Assembly: GCA_934643825.1 (NCBI GenBank)
Contig: CAKUCW010000001.1
Location: 82,579-146,578 of the forward strand
Origin: an uncultured Clostridia bacterium
GTDB taxonomy: Bacteria; Bacillota; Clostridia; Christensenellales; Aristaeellaceae
DNA length: 64,000 nucleotides
Direction: 5' to 3'
A program made the translations under genes and the position numbers. Positions within the stretch are counted from its first letter, which is position 1, and every line of letters begins with the position of its first letter. Below are positions 34,684-43,034 of the stretch, piece by piece. The notes beneath the pieces were generated by a model, which saw nothing but the letters and a program-made list of their open reading frames with translations, was not told the origin of the DNA and made no database searches.

Positions 34684-34722
34684 CGTCCGCGTGAGCAAAA
34701 TCATGAAATTTTGGCAGGGTCT
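34684..34722 (+). repeat. Family C repeat, partial copy
   Basis: CGTCCGCGTGAGCAAAATC followed by ATGAAATTTTGGCAGGG resembles the first half of the copies at 39074 and 60665. The GC-rich 3' hairpin is missing here. Confidence 0.55.
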
Positions 34723-34775
34723 GTATCGTCTGATCAGTAGAGGCACTTTACAACCAAGCATCGGGAGGGAAAGAC

Positions 34776-35690
34776 ATGAAACGCATTTGGATCTTGCTGA
34801 CGGCACTGATTTGCATGCTGGCGGTCTGTCCGGCATGGGCGCAAAACGTATACAGCTCGGATATCGTGACCCCGCGGACGGGCGTTGCGGTCTGTGCGCC
34901 GAAGAAGGAAAAGGAAACCGTGCCGATGTATCGGGAAGCGGACGAAAAGAGCGGCGTGTGGATGAATTATTACAGCGGCACGCGAACCGAGGTGCTGAAT
35001 GTGCTGGAAAACGGCATGGTCGAGGTTCGGACGGGACAGGGAAAAGTGGCACTGACGGGCTATATGCGTGCGGAGGATCTGCGCTACGGCGCGAATGCGC
35101 TGCGGGCGATTCCCTGGGTTGAAGGGGTCGTCGAGATGAAAAAGGATGCGCCGGTTTACGCGGCGTGCGACACGGGAAGCGAGGAGCTTCGGCGCATTCC
35201 GAAGAATGAGGCTGTAAACGTAATCGGCATCAGCGACAAGTGGTTGCAAATCGAGCGGGCGGAATATGACGGCGATATCCTCAGAAAGGGTTATGTGAAC
35301 GACCTGAGCGAAGAGAACGAATATGCCGGCGGGTTGATTCGCAGAAGCCATGTCCGCGTCAAAGAGGCGGAGCGCGTGGAAAGATGGATTTATCTGCCGA
35401 CGGCGGACGAGCTGACCCATGAACAGGCGTATGAAAAAGCGCTTGACCTGCTGACGACCACGGACGAAGGGCGGGCGTATCTGAAAACTCGGATGTCGGA
35501 AGAGCATCGTACGCGGGAAGCGTTGGAAAAGCTGAACGCGGATATCCGGCTTTCGATATTCGGAGACGGAAATTACGACGGCATCTGCTGGATTGTCAGC
35601 ATCGAGAATATTCAGAATACGGATGAAAACGTCATCGTTTTGATGACGCCTCAGGGAGAATGGCTTGAGTTTACGCATGGAAACGGCTGA
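34776..35690 (+). CDS. Secreted protein with SH3-like domains, unknown function
   Basis: 304 residues starting with signal peptide MKRIWILLTALICMLAVCPAWA. Two SH3b-like stretches follow: about 40-110 (VPMYREADEKSGVWMNYYSG, MVEVRTGQGKVALTGYM) and about 120-180 (VYAACDTGSEELRRIPKN, DKWLQIERAEYDG, LRKGYV). The C-terminal third is helical then beta and is unassigned. Bacterial SH3 domains often bind the cell wall. Start has GGGAGGG upstream. Confidence 0.75.
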   Translation: MKRIWILLTALICMLAVCPAWAQNVYSSDIVTPRTGVAVCAPKKEKETVPMYREADEKSGVWMNYYSGTRTEVLNVLENGMVEVRTGQGKVALTGYMRAEDLRYGANALRAIPWVEGVVEMKKDAPVYAACDTGSEELRRIPKNEAVNVIGISDKWLQIERAEYDGDILRKGYVNDLSEENEYAGGLIRRSHVRVKEAERVERWIYLPTADELTHEQAYEKALDLLTTTDEGRAYLKTRMSEEHRTREALEKLNADIRLSIFGDGNYDGICWIVSIENIQNTDENVIVLMTPQGEWLEFTHGNG

Positions 35691-35844
35691 GGACGTGGGA
35701 AGCAGATTTTTACCGCAGGGGTTGTGATGGAGCTGCCCTATTTCCCGCTGGGGATTTCATTTCCGAATCCCGTCAACGCTTCGCGGCGGATTTCATGATG
35801 GATGAAAAGGGGCGCGTTCCTGCTCTGCAATTGAATCGGGGCGT

Positions 35845-35877
35845 ATTCCGCTTGCGCGGGATGCGCCTTTTGTGATA
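35845..35877 (+). terminator. Terminator upstream of the NUDIX gene
   Basis: GGGGCGTATTCCGC pairs with GCGGGATGCGCC over a TTGC loop, then TTTTG. It probably ends the SH3 protein transcript. Confidence 0.6.
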
Positions 35878-35927
35878 TGCTGAAAGCGGGAAAAATGAGG
35901 AACACGATTCACCAGAAAGGGACAGCC

Positions 35928-36509
35928 ATGAAAAACCCGAACATTCCATTGGATTGGCAGAAAGAAATTGAGTTGTATATACCGAAAGACGCGAGGGAGG
36001 AGAGCGAAAAGCGGGAGATTCTGACGCTCATGGAGCGGGAAGGCGATCGCTTGCTTCTGCGCGAATGCTGTTATGCGCACATGACGGCGTCCTCTGTCAT
36101 CGTCAATCGGGATCGAACCAAGATGCTGATGGCGTTTCATAAAATTTACCAGAGCTGGGCGTGGACGGGCGGTCATGCGGACGGTGACGGCGATTTTGAG
36201 GCGGTTGCCCGGCGGGAAGCGCAGGAAGAGACCGGCATTCAGAACCTGAAAAAGCTGGGTGCGGGCGCGGCTTCGATCGAAGTGCTTCCGGTATGGGCGC
36301 ATCAGAAGCGCGGTCAGATGGTGGCGAGCCATCTGCACCTGAATGTATCGTATCTGTTTGAGGCGGACGACACACTGCCCCTGCGCATCGCGGAGGACGA
36401 AAACAGCGCGGTGGGCTGGATTCCGATTGCGCAGCTTGAGGAATATGTCAGGGAAAAGGATATGATGCCCATCTACCAAAAGCTTCTTAACAGGGCGAAC
36501 GATTGTTGA
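35928..36509 (+). CDS. NUDIX hydrolase
   Basis: 193 residues. The NUDIX box runs GGHADGDGDFEAVARREAQE then ETGI at about 77-100. The catalytic REAQEETG half is intact, while the first consensus Glu position reads Gly, as in some family members. It cleaves a nucleoside diphosphate linked to some group X; substrate unknown. AAAGG precedes ATG 35928. Confidence 0.88.
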   Translation: MKNPNIPLDWQKEIELYIPKDAREESEKREILTLMEREGDRLLLRECCYAHMTASSVIVNRDRTKMLMAFHKIYQSWAWTGGHADGDGDFEAVARREAQEETGIQNLKKLGAGAASIEVLPVWAHQKRGQMVASHLHLNVSYLFEADDTLPLRIAEDENSAVGWIPIAQLEEYVREKDMMPIYQKLLNRANDC

Positions 36510-36536
36510 TTTCTTACAATCAACATGCGACTTAAC

Positions 36537-36565
36537 TTGAAGGAAAATGCCAAAACTTGTATACT
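36537..36565 (+). promoter_or_regulatory. Promoter of the HPF gene
   Basis: TTGAAG (36537-36542), 17-base spacer, TATACT (36560-36565), leaving an untranslated leader of about 75 bases. Confidence 0.6.
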
Positions 36566-36644
36566 ATATATACAGAAAGGAGAAAAGATAAAGAGAAAAA
36601 AATCCATTCTAAAAGGCAATCCCAAGGCAAAGGAGGCCGACTTC

Positions 36645-37184
36645 ATGATTACAAAGTTTGTGATTAAAGACGCGCATGTTCCCGCTGGCATTGTGGAAAC
36701 GATGGAACGCAGAATTCATCAGCGCATGGATGCCTATTTTAAGGATGAGGCCGAGGGCGATACGGTGATCGGTGTTCGCATTACCGAACAGAAGAGCACC
36801 TACAAGGTCGAGCTGACCATGCCCTATATGGGTCACACGCTTCGCACAGAAAACCAGGAGCGGGAGATTTCCCTCCCTGCGCTGGATAAGGGTATAGATG
36901 TTCTGGAGCGTCAGATGAAGAAGCTCAGAACGCGTCTGGCTCGTGATTTGAGAAAGAAGCCGGCGATGGCGGAAGCCGCGGCGGAACCGGATGACGATGA
37001 CGAAGAGGAAACCGTCGTCCGCATTAAACGCTATGCGTCCAAGCCCATGAGCGTGGAGGACGCGATTCTAGAAATGGACATGCTGGGGCACACGTTCTAC
37101 ATGTTCAACAATGTTGAGTCCGGCAAGGTCGCAACGGTTTATCGCCGCAAGGACGGCGGTTGCGGTCTGATCGAACTGGAATAA
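36645..37184 (+). CDS. hpf: Long-form ribosome hibernation-promoting factor
   Basis: 179 residues. The N-terminal S30AE domain (about 1-95) begins MITKFVIKDAHVPAGIVETM and binds the 30S decoding site. An acidic linker (EPDDDDEEE) leads to the C-terminal dimerisation domain (about 125-179, KRYASKPMSVEDAILEMDML, FYMFNNVESGKVATVYRRKD), which pairs two ribosomes into 100S particles. ATG 36645 is preceded by AAAGGAGG. The upstream promoter is sigma-A-like. Confidence 0.94.
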   Translation: MITKFVIKDAHVPAGIVETMERRIHQRMDAYFKDEAEGDTVIGVRITEQKSTYKVELTMPYMGHTLRTENQEREISLPALDKGIDVLERQMKKLRTRLARDLRKKPAMAEAAAEPDDDDEEETVVRIKRYASKPMSVEDAILEMDMLGHTFYMFNNVESGKVATVYRRKDGGCGLIELE

Positions 37185-37280
37185 GCCAAAACCGCGGGTC
37201 TGAGCCGAGAGCGGCGCAGGAACGCGTAACGACGAGTAATTTCCCGGGTCAGAGACGGGAAAAAAGAAAGGGTGAGTCCG

Positions 37281-37616
37281 ATGCAGCAGGGTACAAAAAT
37301 TGCAGTCGTCGTCTTAGCGATTGCACTGGTCGCTGTGATCGGTTTGATTTGTTTGACGAAGGGCAGCGGTACTGCACAGCCCATAGCCGAGGCGACAGCG
37401 ACCCCGACAGCGGAACAGACCTCGATGCCTGAAGGAACCCCACAGCCCGGGGAAAGCGCACAGCCGGCGGAGGGTGAAGAAGTAACCCCGCAAGAGACGA
37501 TGTATGAAGGCGCACTGGCTGGGCTGACGGAAGAAGAAATCGGAAAACTGGCGCTCGCGGAAGAGGAATCCGGCGCCAGACGGAGCGAAGACGGCACGGA
37601 GGATTCCGTAGACTGA
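37281..37616 (+). CDS. Small single-span membrane protein with Thr/Pro/Glu-rich tail
   Basis: 111 residues: MQQGTK, one membrane segment (IAVVVLAIALVAVIGLICL), then a low-complexity outside part rich in T, P, E and G (ATATPTAEQTSMPEGTPQPG). ATG 37281 with AAAGGGTGAG upstream. A C-terminal LTEEEIGKLALAEEE helix is the only other feature. Not recognised. Confidence 0.65.
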   Translation: MQQGTKIAVVVLAIALVAVIGLICLTKGSGTAQPIAEATATPTAEQTSMPEGTPQPGESAQPAEGEEVTPQETMYEGALAGLTEEEIGKLALAEEESGARRSEDGTEDSVD

Positions 37617-37692
37617 ATATCCCGGAAGCGAGGCGCTTCCTAACGCATGCGGTTGCGTGCGCGGAGAAAAATAGAATCTTCGAGGTCAAGCG

Positions 37693-38211
37693 ATGAAAAA
37701 GCTGAGCAATGCACGAAAGACGATGATTGCAGCAACTTTTCTCGCGGTATGTTTTTCCTGCGCGGCTCTGGCTGAAGAAATGGACGCCGGAACATGGGTT
37801 GAACAGACTTGCGCTTTGCTGAAAGAAGCAGACTGGTTGCCAAATGCGTGTACCATCGAGGAATACACAGGAGAGTATGATCCGCTGATTTCCAAGTACA
37901 CAGTGAGATCCGACGAAGGATTTTTCAACCTGACAACCCAAAAGGACGGCAGACCGGAACGATTCGCTTTCCAGATGAAGGCAGAAGAACCGCTCAAAAC
38001 ACAGATCAGCACAATTTTAAAGGCTGTATTTCCAAACGGAGAAGGTGCGGAAGACTTTGCCGAAGAGCTGGCGGATGCCTATGACGCAAGCGTGGAGCAT
38101 CGGAAGAATGTAAAACCGTATGCGATGAAGCCGTATAACGAAAAGCGTTGTGAACTGGACATGGGCTGGCTGTATATCTGGGCAAATTTGCCGGAGCGTG
38201 GCACCAAGTAA
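37693..38211 (+). CDS. Small secreted protein of unknown function
   Basis: 172 residues with signal peptide (KTMIAATFLAVCFSCAALA). The mature part is mixed helix and strand, with no recognised domain and no strong ribosome-binding site (AGGTCAAGCG upstream). A strong terminator follows at 38353. AT content is higher than in its neighbours. Confidence 0.6.
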   Translation: MKKLSNARKTMIAATFLAVCFSCAALAEEMDAGTWVEQTCALLKEADWLPNACTIEEYTGEYDPLISKYTVRSDEGFFNLTTQKDGRPERFAFQMKAEEPLKTQISTILKAVFPNGEGAEDFAEELADAYDASVEHRKNVKPYAMKPYNEKRCELDMGWLYIWANLPERGTK

Positions 38212-38352
38212 AACCGGGATGATGCAGATTTTTCCAAACTGGTTTCAAACTTGTTTTCGGAATTGGTTTTCAGATCAGGATTGGTTTTCACAGTCAAAAA
38301 AAGATGGGATATTCGGAAGAATCTGCATCAGATTCAGAAAGGCATAAAAGTC

Positions 38353-38384
38353 GGGCGGGTGCTGAAAAGCACCCGTCTTTTTTT
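38353..38384 (+). terminator. Terminator before the tRNA cluster
   Basis: GGCGGGTGCT and AGCACCCGTC around GAAA, followed by seven Ts. The stretch 38212-38352 ahead of it is rich in TGGTTTT/TGGTTTC motifs and holds no gene. Confidence 0.85.
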
Positions 38385-38455
38385 ATGCTGTGAAGGGAAA
38401 AATGCGCGTGATTTCGCCTTGCTTGATTTTGTTTTGTAAAATTTTCAAAAAACTG

Positions 38456-38484
38456 TTGACAAATCTTGCGTGTTCGTGTATTAT
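38456..38484 (+). promoter_or_regulatory. Promoter of the tRNA cluster
   Basis: TTGACA (38456-38461), 17-base spacer, TATTAT (38479-38484), 52 bases before the first tRNA. Confidence 0.8.
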
Positions 38485-38535
38485 ATATCTCGTCGCCGCG
38501 CTCGACACGTTCAAGCGATGCGGCGTTGCCAGCTC

Positions 38536-38611
38536 GGGAGCATAGCTCAGCTGGGAGAGCATCTGCCTTACAAGCAGAGGGTCACAGGTTCGAGCCCTGT
38601 TGTTCCCACCA
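38536..38611 (+). tRNA. tRNA-Val (TAC)
   Basis: 76 bases with encoded CCA. Acceptor GGGAGCA/TGTTCCC, T-loop GTTCGAGC, anticodon TAC at 38569-38571. Confidence 0.97.
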
Positions 38612-38623
38612 ATTTTATAAAAT

Positions 38624-38700
38624 GGCGCGGTAGTTCAGTTGGTTAGAATGCCAGCCTGTCACGCTGGAGGTCGAGGGTTCGAGCCCCTTCCGCGTCGCCA
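38624..38700 (+). tRNA. tRNA-Asp (GTC)
   Basis: 77 bases with encoded CCA. Acceptor GGCGCGG/CCGCGTC, anticodon GTC at 38658-38660, T-arm GAGGGTTCGAGCCCCTT. Confidence 0.97.
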
Positions 38701-38703
38701 TTT

Positions 38704-38779
38704 GCCTTGGTAGCTCAGTCGGTAGAGCAGGAGACTGAAAATCTCCGTGTCGGTGGTTCGATTCCGCCCCAAGGCACCA
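38704..38779 (+). tRNA. tRNA-Phe (GAA)
   Basis: 76 bases with encoded CCA. Acceptor GCCTTGG/CCAAGGC, anticodon GAA at 38737-38739. Confidence 0.97.
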
Positions 38780-38783
38780 TTAT

Positions 38784-38858
38784 GCGGTAGTAGCTCAGTG
38801 GTAGAGTGCCACCTTGCCAAGGTGGATGTCGCGAGTCCGAATCTCGTCTACCGCTCCA
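38784..38858 (+). tRNA. tRNA-Gly (GCC)
   Basis: 75 bases with encoded CCA. Acceptor GCGGTAG/CTACCGC, anticodon GCC at 38816-38818. Confidence 0.97.
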
Positions 38859-38862
38859 CTGT

Positions 38863-38937
38863 GGCGCCATGGCCAAGCGGTAAGGCAAAGCTCTGCAAAA
38901 GCTTTATTCTCCAGTTCGATTCTGGATGGCGCCTCCA
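38863..38937 (+). tRNA. tRNA-Cys (GCA)
   Basis: 75 bases with encoded CCA. Acceptor GGCGCCA/TGGCGCC, anticodon GCA at 38895-38897. Confidence 0.96.
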
Positions 38938-38942
38938 GATCA

Positions 38943-38972
38943 GGACTCAGACGATCGTCTGGGTCTTTTCTT
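38943..38972 (+). terminator. Terminator after the tRNA cluster
   Basis: GACTCAGACG and CGTCTGGGTC form the stem, then TTTTCTT, six bases after the tRNA-Cys CCA. Confidence 0.75.
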
Positions 38973-39073
38973 ATGAAGAATAATGCGCAGAGCGCAACTT
39001 TACACATCAAGAAGCGGGGGCTTAAAAGCTCTCGCTTTTTTGTTGTCTATGGTAAGAATGCGCACAAAGTTTG

Positions 39074-39142
39074 CCTACATGAGCAAAACTTTGAAATTTT
39101 GCGGACTTTGGCGGAAGTGCAGGCGGACTCAGTCCGCTTTTA
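39074..39142 (+). repeat. Family C repeat, fullest copy
   Basis: ACATGAGCAAAACTTTGAAA, then TTTTGCGGACTTTGGCGGAA, then GTGCAGG, ending in the hairpin GCGGACTCAGTCCGC. Related copies are at 34684, 44230, 60665 and 61540. Confidence 0.65.
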
Positions 39143-39231
39143 CTGTTGTGAAAATGCGTGTGCTATGATAAAATTATGCTTAGCGCAAATCCGTGCGAAA
39201 AGATAAGCGTATTTTAACAATAAGGAGAAAA

Positions 39232-40146
39232 ATGATGAAGGGAAAAATGCTGACGGGCGGTTTGGCACTTTTGTGTGCCCTGCTTCTGGCAAGCACAGTC
39301 GGCGCGGAATCGGAATGCGGCGAAAACCACGTTTTCGGTCCGTGGAAGACGAAGCGGGAAACGACGTGCAGGCTGGAAGGGCTTGATTTCCGCTACTGCC
39401 GCAACTGCGACCACTGGGAAAAGCGTTATATCGATAAGCTGCCCCATGATGTTGAGGAGTGGATCGTCACCAAAGAGCCGACCTGCACCGCGAAAGGCAC
39501 CAGAGAAGGCACTTGCTCCGCATGCGGCGATTTGATTCGGCGCTCCATTGACATGCTCCCGCACGAGTATGGGGAGATGGAAGTGGTCACCGAGCCGACC
39601 TGCACGCAGAACGGTCAGGGACGCTATACCTGCGAGGTATGCGGAAAGCATAAGACCGAGAAGATCGAAAAGCTCGGTCACGACTGGGGCGAGGTTGCCG
39701 TTACGCAGGAACCGACCTGCGCCAAGCCGGGAAAGGGAGAGCAGACGTGCGCTCGCTGCGGAAAGGCGAAGAGCGTCAAGCTCGATCATCTGGAGCATGT
39801 TTACGGAGAATATACGGTGAAGAGCGAGCCGCAGGGCAAAAAGATGGGCGTGAGAACGGCGGTCTGCACGCTGTGCGGCAAGGAAGTGACCGAAAAATTC
39901 TACAACGAGGGAACGCTCTACGAGGGCATGACGCCCTGCGAGGCGGTTATGCGCATGCAGACGATGCTCAAGGACCTGGGGTATTACAACGGAAATATCC
40001 GCACCGGCACGTTCGGAGAAGGAACGGGCAGGGCTGTTGCGCGGTTCCAGAAAGCCAACGGGCTGGAAGAGACCGGCGTAGCGGATACGGACACACTGAC
40101 AATGATCGAAAGCCAGTGGGAAAAGGTTGATAAAACCCTTCAATGA
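39232..40146 (+). CDS. Secreted Cys-repeat protein with C-terminal peptidoglycan-binding domain
   Basis: 304 residues. A signal peptide (MLTGGLALLCALLLASTVGA) is followed by about five repeats of 36-38 residues, of the form EPTC…G…TC..CG…(K)…I..L.H, each with a CxxC pair (CRNC, CSAC, CEVC, CARC, CTLC). A PG_binding_1 domain ends the protein at about 235-300 (AVMRMQTMLKDLGYYNG, GTGRAVARFQKANGLEETG). Zinc- or disulfide-stabilised repeats of this type occur in surface proteins of gut Firmicutes. A wall-attached role is inferred. AAGGAG precedes ATG 39232. Confidence 0.82.
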   Translation: MMKGKMLTGGLALLCALLLASTVGAESECGENHVFGPWKTKRETTCRLEGLDFRYCRNCDHWEKRYIDKLPHDVEEWIVTKEPTCTAKGTREGTCSACGDLIRRSIDMLPHEYGEMEVVTEPTCTQNGQGRYTCEVCGKHKTEKIEKLGHDWGEVAVTQEPTCAKPGKGEQTCARCGKAKSVKLDHLEHVYGEYTVKSEPQGKKMGVRTAVCTLCGKEVTEKFYNEGTLYEGMTPCEAVMRMQTMLKDLGYYNGNIRTGTFGEGTGRAVARFQKANGLEETGVADTDTLTMIESQWEKVDKTLQ

Positions 40147-40230
40147 TGATAAAATATACAATGAGCGGCAATGTGGAGTTTTTGCCTGAGGCGAAAGGTC
40201 AATCCCGGCTGCCGCGTATGGAGGATAACA

Positions 40231-42990
40231 ATGGGCTTTTTTAGCAAAATATTCGACCCGACTGCCGGGGAGATCAAACGCCTGAATAAAATCGTCGATA
40301 AAATCGACTCTTTTGAAGAAGCACATAAGGCACTGAGCGACGAACAGCTCCGCGGCAAGACCGTGGAATTCCGCGAGCGCGTCAAGAATGGCGAATCGCT
40401 GGATAACCTGCTGCCGGAAGCATACTCTATCGTTCGCGAGGCAACCTACCGCGTGACGGGCAAGCGCCAGTTCCGCGTGCAGATGCTCGGCGGCATCGTA
40501 CTCCATCAGGGACGTATTGCCGAGATGAAGACCGGTGAGGGCAAGACCCTGACCGCGACCATGCCTGCCTACCTGAACGCCCTCTCCGGAGAAGGCGTCC
40601 ATGTCGTTACGGTCAACGATTACCTCGCCAAGTTCCAGGGCGAGGATGTCGGTCGTATCTTCCGCTTCCTGGGCATGACGGTCGGCGTCATTACGCATGA
40701 TCTCACGCAGGAGGAGCGCAAGGCGGCGTATGCCTGCGACGTGACCTACGGCACCAACAACGAAATGGGCTTTGACTACCTGCGCGACAACATGGTCATC
40801 TACAAGAAGAACATGGTGCAGCGCGGTCATCACTTTGCCATCGTGGACGAGGTGGACTCCATCCTCATCGACGAGGCGCGTACGCCGCTGATCATCTCCG
40901 GCGCGGGCGACAAGTCTACCGACCTGTACGAGAAGGCGGATCGCTTCGTCTGCACCCTGCAAAAGGGCGAAGAGCCGGAAGAGGATCGCTGGGCGGATAA
41001 CCCGCTCTCGGACGAAGAGCTTGCCGCGATGCGCAAGGATTACGTCATCGACGAAAAGAAGAAGACCTGCAACCTGTCCGAAGCGGGCGTCCGCAAGGCG
41101 GAGCGCTGGTTCGGCGTGGAGAACCTCTCTGACGTGGCGAACAACGAGCTGCTGCACCACATCAACGCCGCGCTGCGTGCGCATGCGCTGATGAAGCGCG
41201 ATGTCGATTACGTTGTGCAGAACGACGAAGTCGTCATCGTTGACGAGTTCACCGGACGACTGATGGTCGGCCGCCGTTACAGCGACGGTCTGCATCAGGC
41301 AATCGAAGCGAAGGAACACGTCAAGGTGCAGCGCGAAAGCAAGACGCTGGCGACCATCACCTTCCAGAACTACTTCCGCATGTATCAGAAGCTCTCCGGC
41401 ATGACCGGTACGGCGAAGACGGAGGAAGAGGAGTTCAAGGGCATCTATCAGCTGGACGTCGTGCAGATTCCGACCAACCGCCCGATGATCCGCAAGGACA
41501 TGAACGACCTCGTTTACCGCACGGTCAAGGGCAAGTTCAGCCAGGTGGTTGAGGAAATCGAACGCCGCCACAAGACCGGTCAGCCGGTGCTGGTCGGCAC
41601 GGTTTCCGTCGAGGTCAGCGAAGCGCTGTCCAAGATGCTGCGCATGCGCGGCATCGAGCATGTCGTGCTGAACGCGAAGTATCATGCCCGTGAGGCGGAA
41701 ATCGTCGCGCAGGCGGGTCACTTCGGCGCGGTCACCATTGCGACGAACATGGCTGGACGCGGCACGGATATTCTGCTGGGCGGCAACCCCGAATACCTCG
41801 CCCGCCGTGCGATGAAGCAGAAGGGTTACGAGGACAGCGTGATCGAAGAGGCGACCGGCTTCAACGAGAATGTCGGCGACGACGTCATCGCGGCACGCGC
41901 CGTTTATAAAGAGCTGTATGCCGATTTCAAGAAGAAGACCGACGCCGAGCATGACCGCGTTATCGCGGTCGGCGGTCTGCATATCATCGGCACGGAGCGC
42001 CACGAATCCCGCCGTATCGACAACCAGCTGCGCGGACGCGCCGGTCGTCAGGGCGACCCGGGTTCCTCTCAGTTCTTCCTCTCCATGCAGGATGACCTCA
42101 TGCGCCTGTTCGGCAGCGAACGCGTCAGCGGTCTGATCGAGAAGATGGGTCTGGCGGAGGATGAGCCGATCGAAGCGAAGATGCTCACCGGTCAGATTGA
42201 AAACGCTCAGAAGCGCATCGAAGCCCGCAACTACGAGATCCGTAAGAACGTGCTTCAGTATGACGACGTCATGAATGAGCAGCGCAAGGAGATCTACGAG
42301 CAGCGCAGACAGGTGCTCGAGGGTCAGGATATGCACGAAACCATCGTCAAGATGGCGGATAAGCTCATCGAGGAAGCTGTCGGCAGCTACTGCGGCAACG
42401 GCGATGACTATGCCGATTGGGACATGGAGGGCTTGACGCAGTATTTGGAGCGCCTGTGCATCCGCATTGGCTTCTTCAAGGCGCACGAAGAGCCGTTTAA
42501 GACCATCGACAAGGAAGACCTGATCGCAAAGCTCAAGCAGGAAGCCCGCGATTTCTATGCCCTGCGCGAGAAGGGCTTTGAACTGATCCATATCGATACC
42601 CGCGAGCTGGAGCGCGTCGTGCTGCTCTCCTGCGTGGATCGCCGCTGGATGGATCACATCGACGCGATGGATCAGCTGCGTGACGGCATCGGACTGCGTG
42701 CCTACGGCAACCGCAACCCGGTGACCGAGTACCAGATCGAAGGCTATGACATGTTTGACGAGATGGTGCATCTCATCCGTGAGGATACCGTGCGCCGCAT
42801 GTATCAGGCGCGTATCAATATCCCGATGCAGCGCAAAGAGGTCGCCAAGCCGCAGGAAACCAACCTGGAGCAGGCGAAAGCGGCAGGCGGTCCTTCCGGC
42901 CCCAAGCGCGTGACGAAAACCGTCGGACGCAACGAGCCCTGCCCCTGCGGAAGCGGCAAGAAGTATAAGGACTGCTGCGGAAAGAATTGA
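40231..42990 (+). CDS. secA: SecA preprotein translocase ATPase
   Basis: 919 residues. Walker A GEGKTL in AEMKTGEGKTLTATMPAYLN, motif II VDEVDSILIDEARTPLIISG, HRQ-like motif in LRGRAGRQGDPGSSQFFLSM, the helical wing/scaffold, and a C-terminal SEC-C zinc finger CPCGSGKKYKDCCGKN. It drives export of unfolded preproteins through SecYEG. ATG 40231 is preceded by ATGGAGG. prfB follows 44 bases later on the same strand. No second secA or accessory Sec genes are nearby. Confidence 0.97.
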   Translation: MGFFSKIFDPTAGEIKRLNKIVDKIDSFEEAHKALSDEQLRGKTVEFRERVKNGESLDNLLPEAYSIVREATYRVTGKRQFRVQMLGGIVLHQGRIAEMKTGEGKTLTATMPAYLNALSGEGVHVVTVNDYLAKFQGEDVGRIFRFLGMTVGVITHDLTQEERKAAYACDVTYGTNNEMGFDYLRDNMVIYKKNMVQRGHHFAIVDEVDSILIDEARTPLIISGAGDKSTDLYEKADRFVCTLQKGEEPEEDRWADNPLSDEELAAMRKDYVIDEKKKTCNLSEAGVRKAERWFGVENLSDVANNELLHHINAALRAHALMKRDVDYVVQNDEVVIVDEFTGRLMVGRRYSDGLHQAIEAKEHVKVQRESKTLATITFQNYFRMYQKLSGMTGTAKTEEEEFKGIYQLDVVQIPTNRPMIRKDMNDLVYRTVKGKFSQVVEEIERRHKTGQPVLVGTVSVEVSEALSKMLRMRGIEHVVLNAKYHAREAEIVAQAGHFGAVTIATNMAGRGTDILLGGNPEYLARRAMKQKGYEDSVIEEATGFNENVGDDVIAARAVYKELYADFKKKTDAEHDRVIAVGGLHIIGTERHESRRIDNQLRGRAGRQGDPGSSQFFLSMQDDLMRLFGSERVSGLIEKMGLAEDEPIEAKMLTGQIENAQKRIEARNYEIRKNVLQYDDVMNEQRKEIYEQRRQVLEGQDMHETIVKMADKLIEEAVGSYCGNGDDYADWDMEGLTQYLERLCIRIGFFKAHEEPFKTIDKEDLIAKLKQEARDFYALREKGFELIHIDTRELERVVLLSCVDRRWMDHIDAMDQLRDGIGLRAYGNRNPVTEYQIEGYDMFDEMVHLIREDTVRRMYQARINIPMQRKEVAKPQETNLEQAKAAGGPSGPKRVTKTVGRNEPCPCGSGKKYKDCCGKN

Positions 42991-43034
42991 TCTCTCTTCC
43001 GCGATTGGACCAGATAAAAAGGATGTGAATCAAC

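Noticed and set aside
36566..36644. raiA-type structured RNA upstream of hpf
   Set aside because: The leader is only about 75 bases, much shorter than the known raiA motif, and no matching structure was seen.
39300..39900. CRISPR or DNA-level tandem repeat
   Set aside because: The periodicity is in the protein (Cys repeats of 36-38 residues) with diverged DNA; no identical repeats or spacers.
39214..42771. Long open frame antisense to secA and the Cys-repeat gene
   Set aside because: Crosses two well-identified genes on the other strand; an artefact of codon bias.
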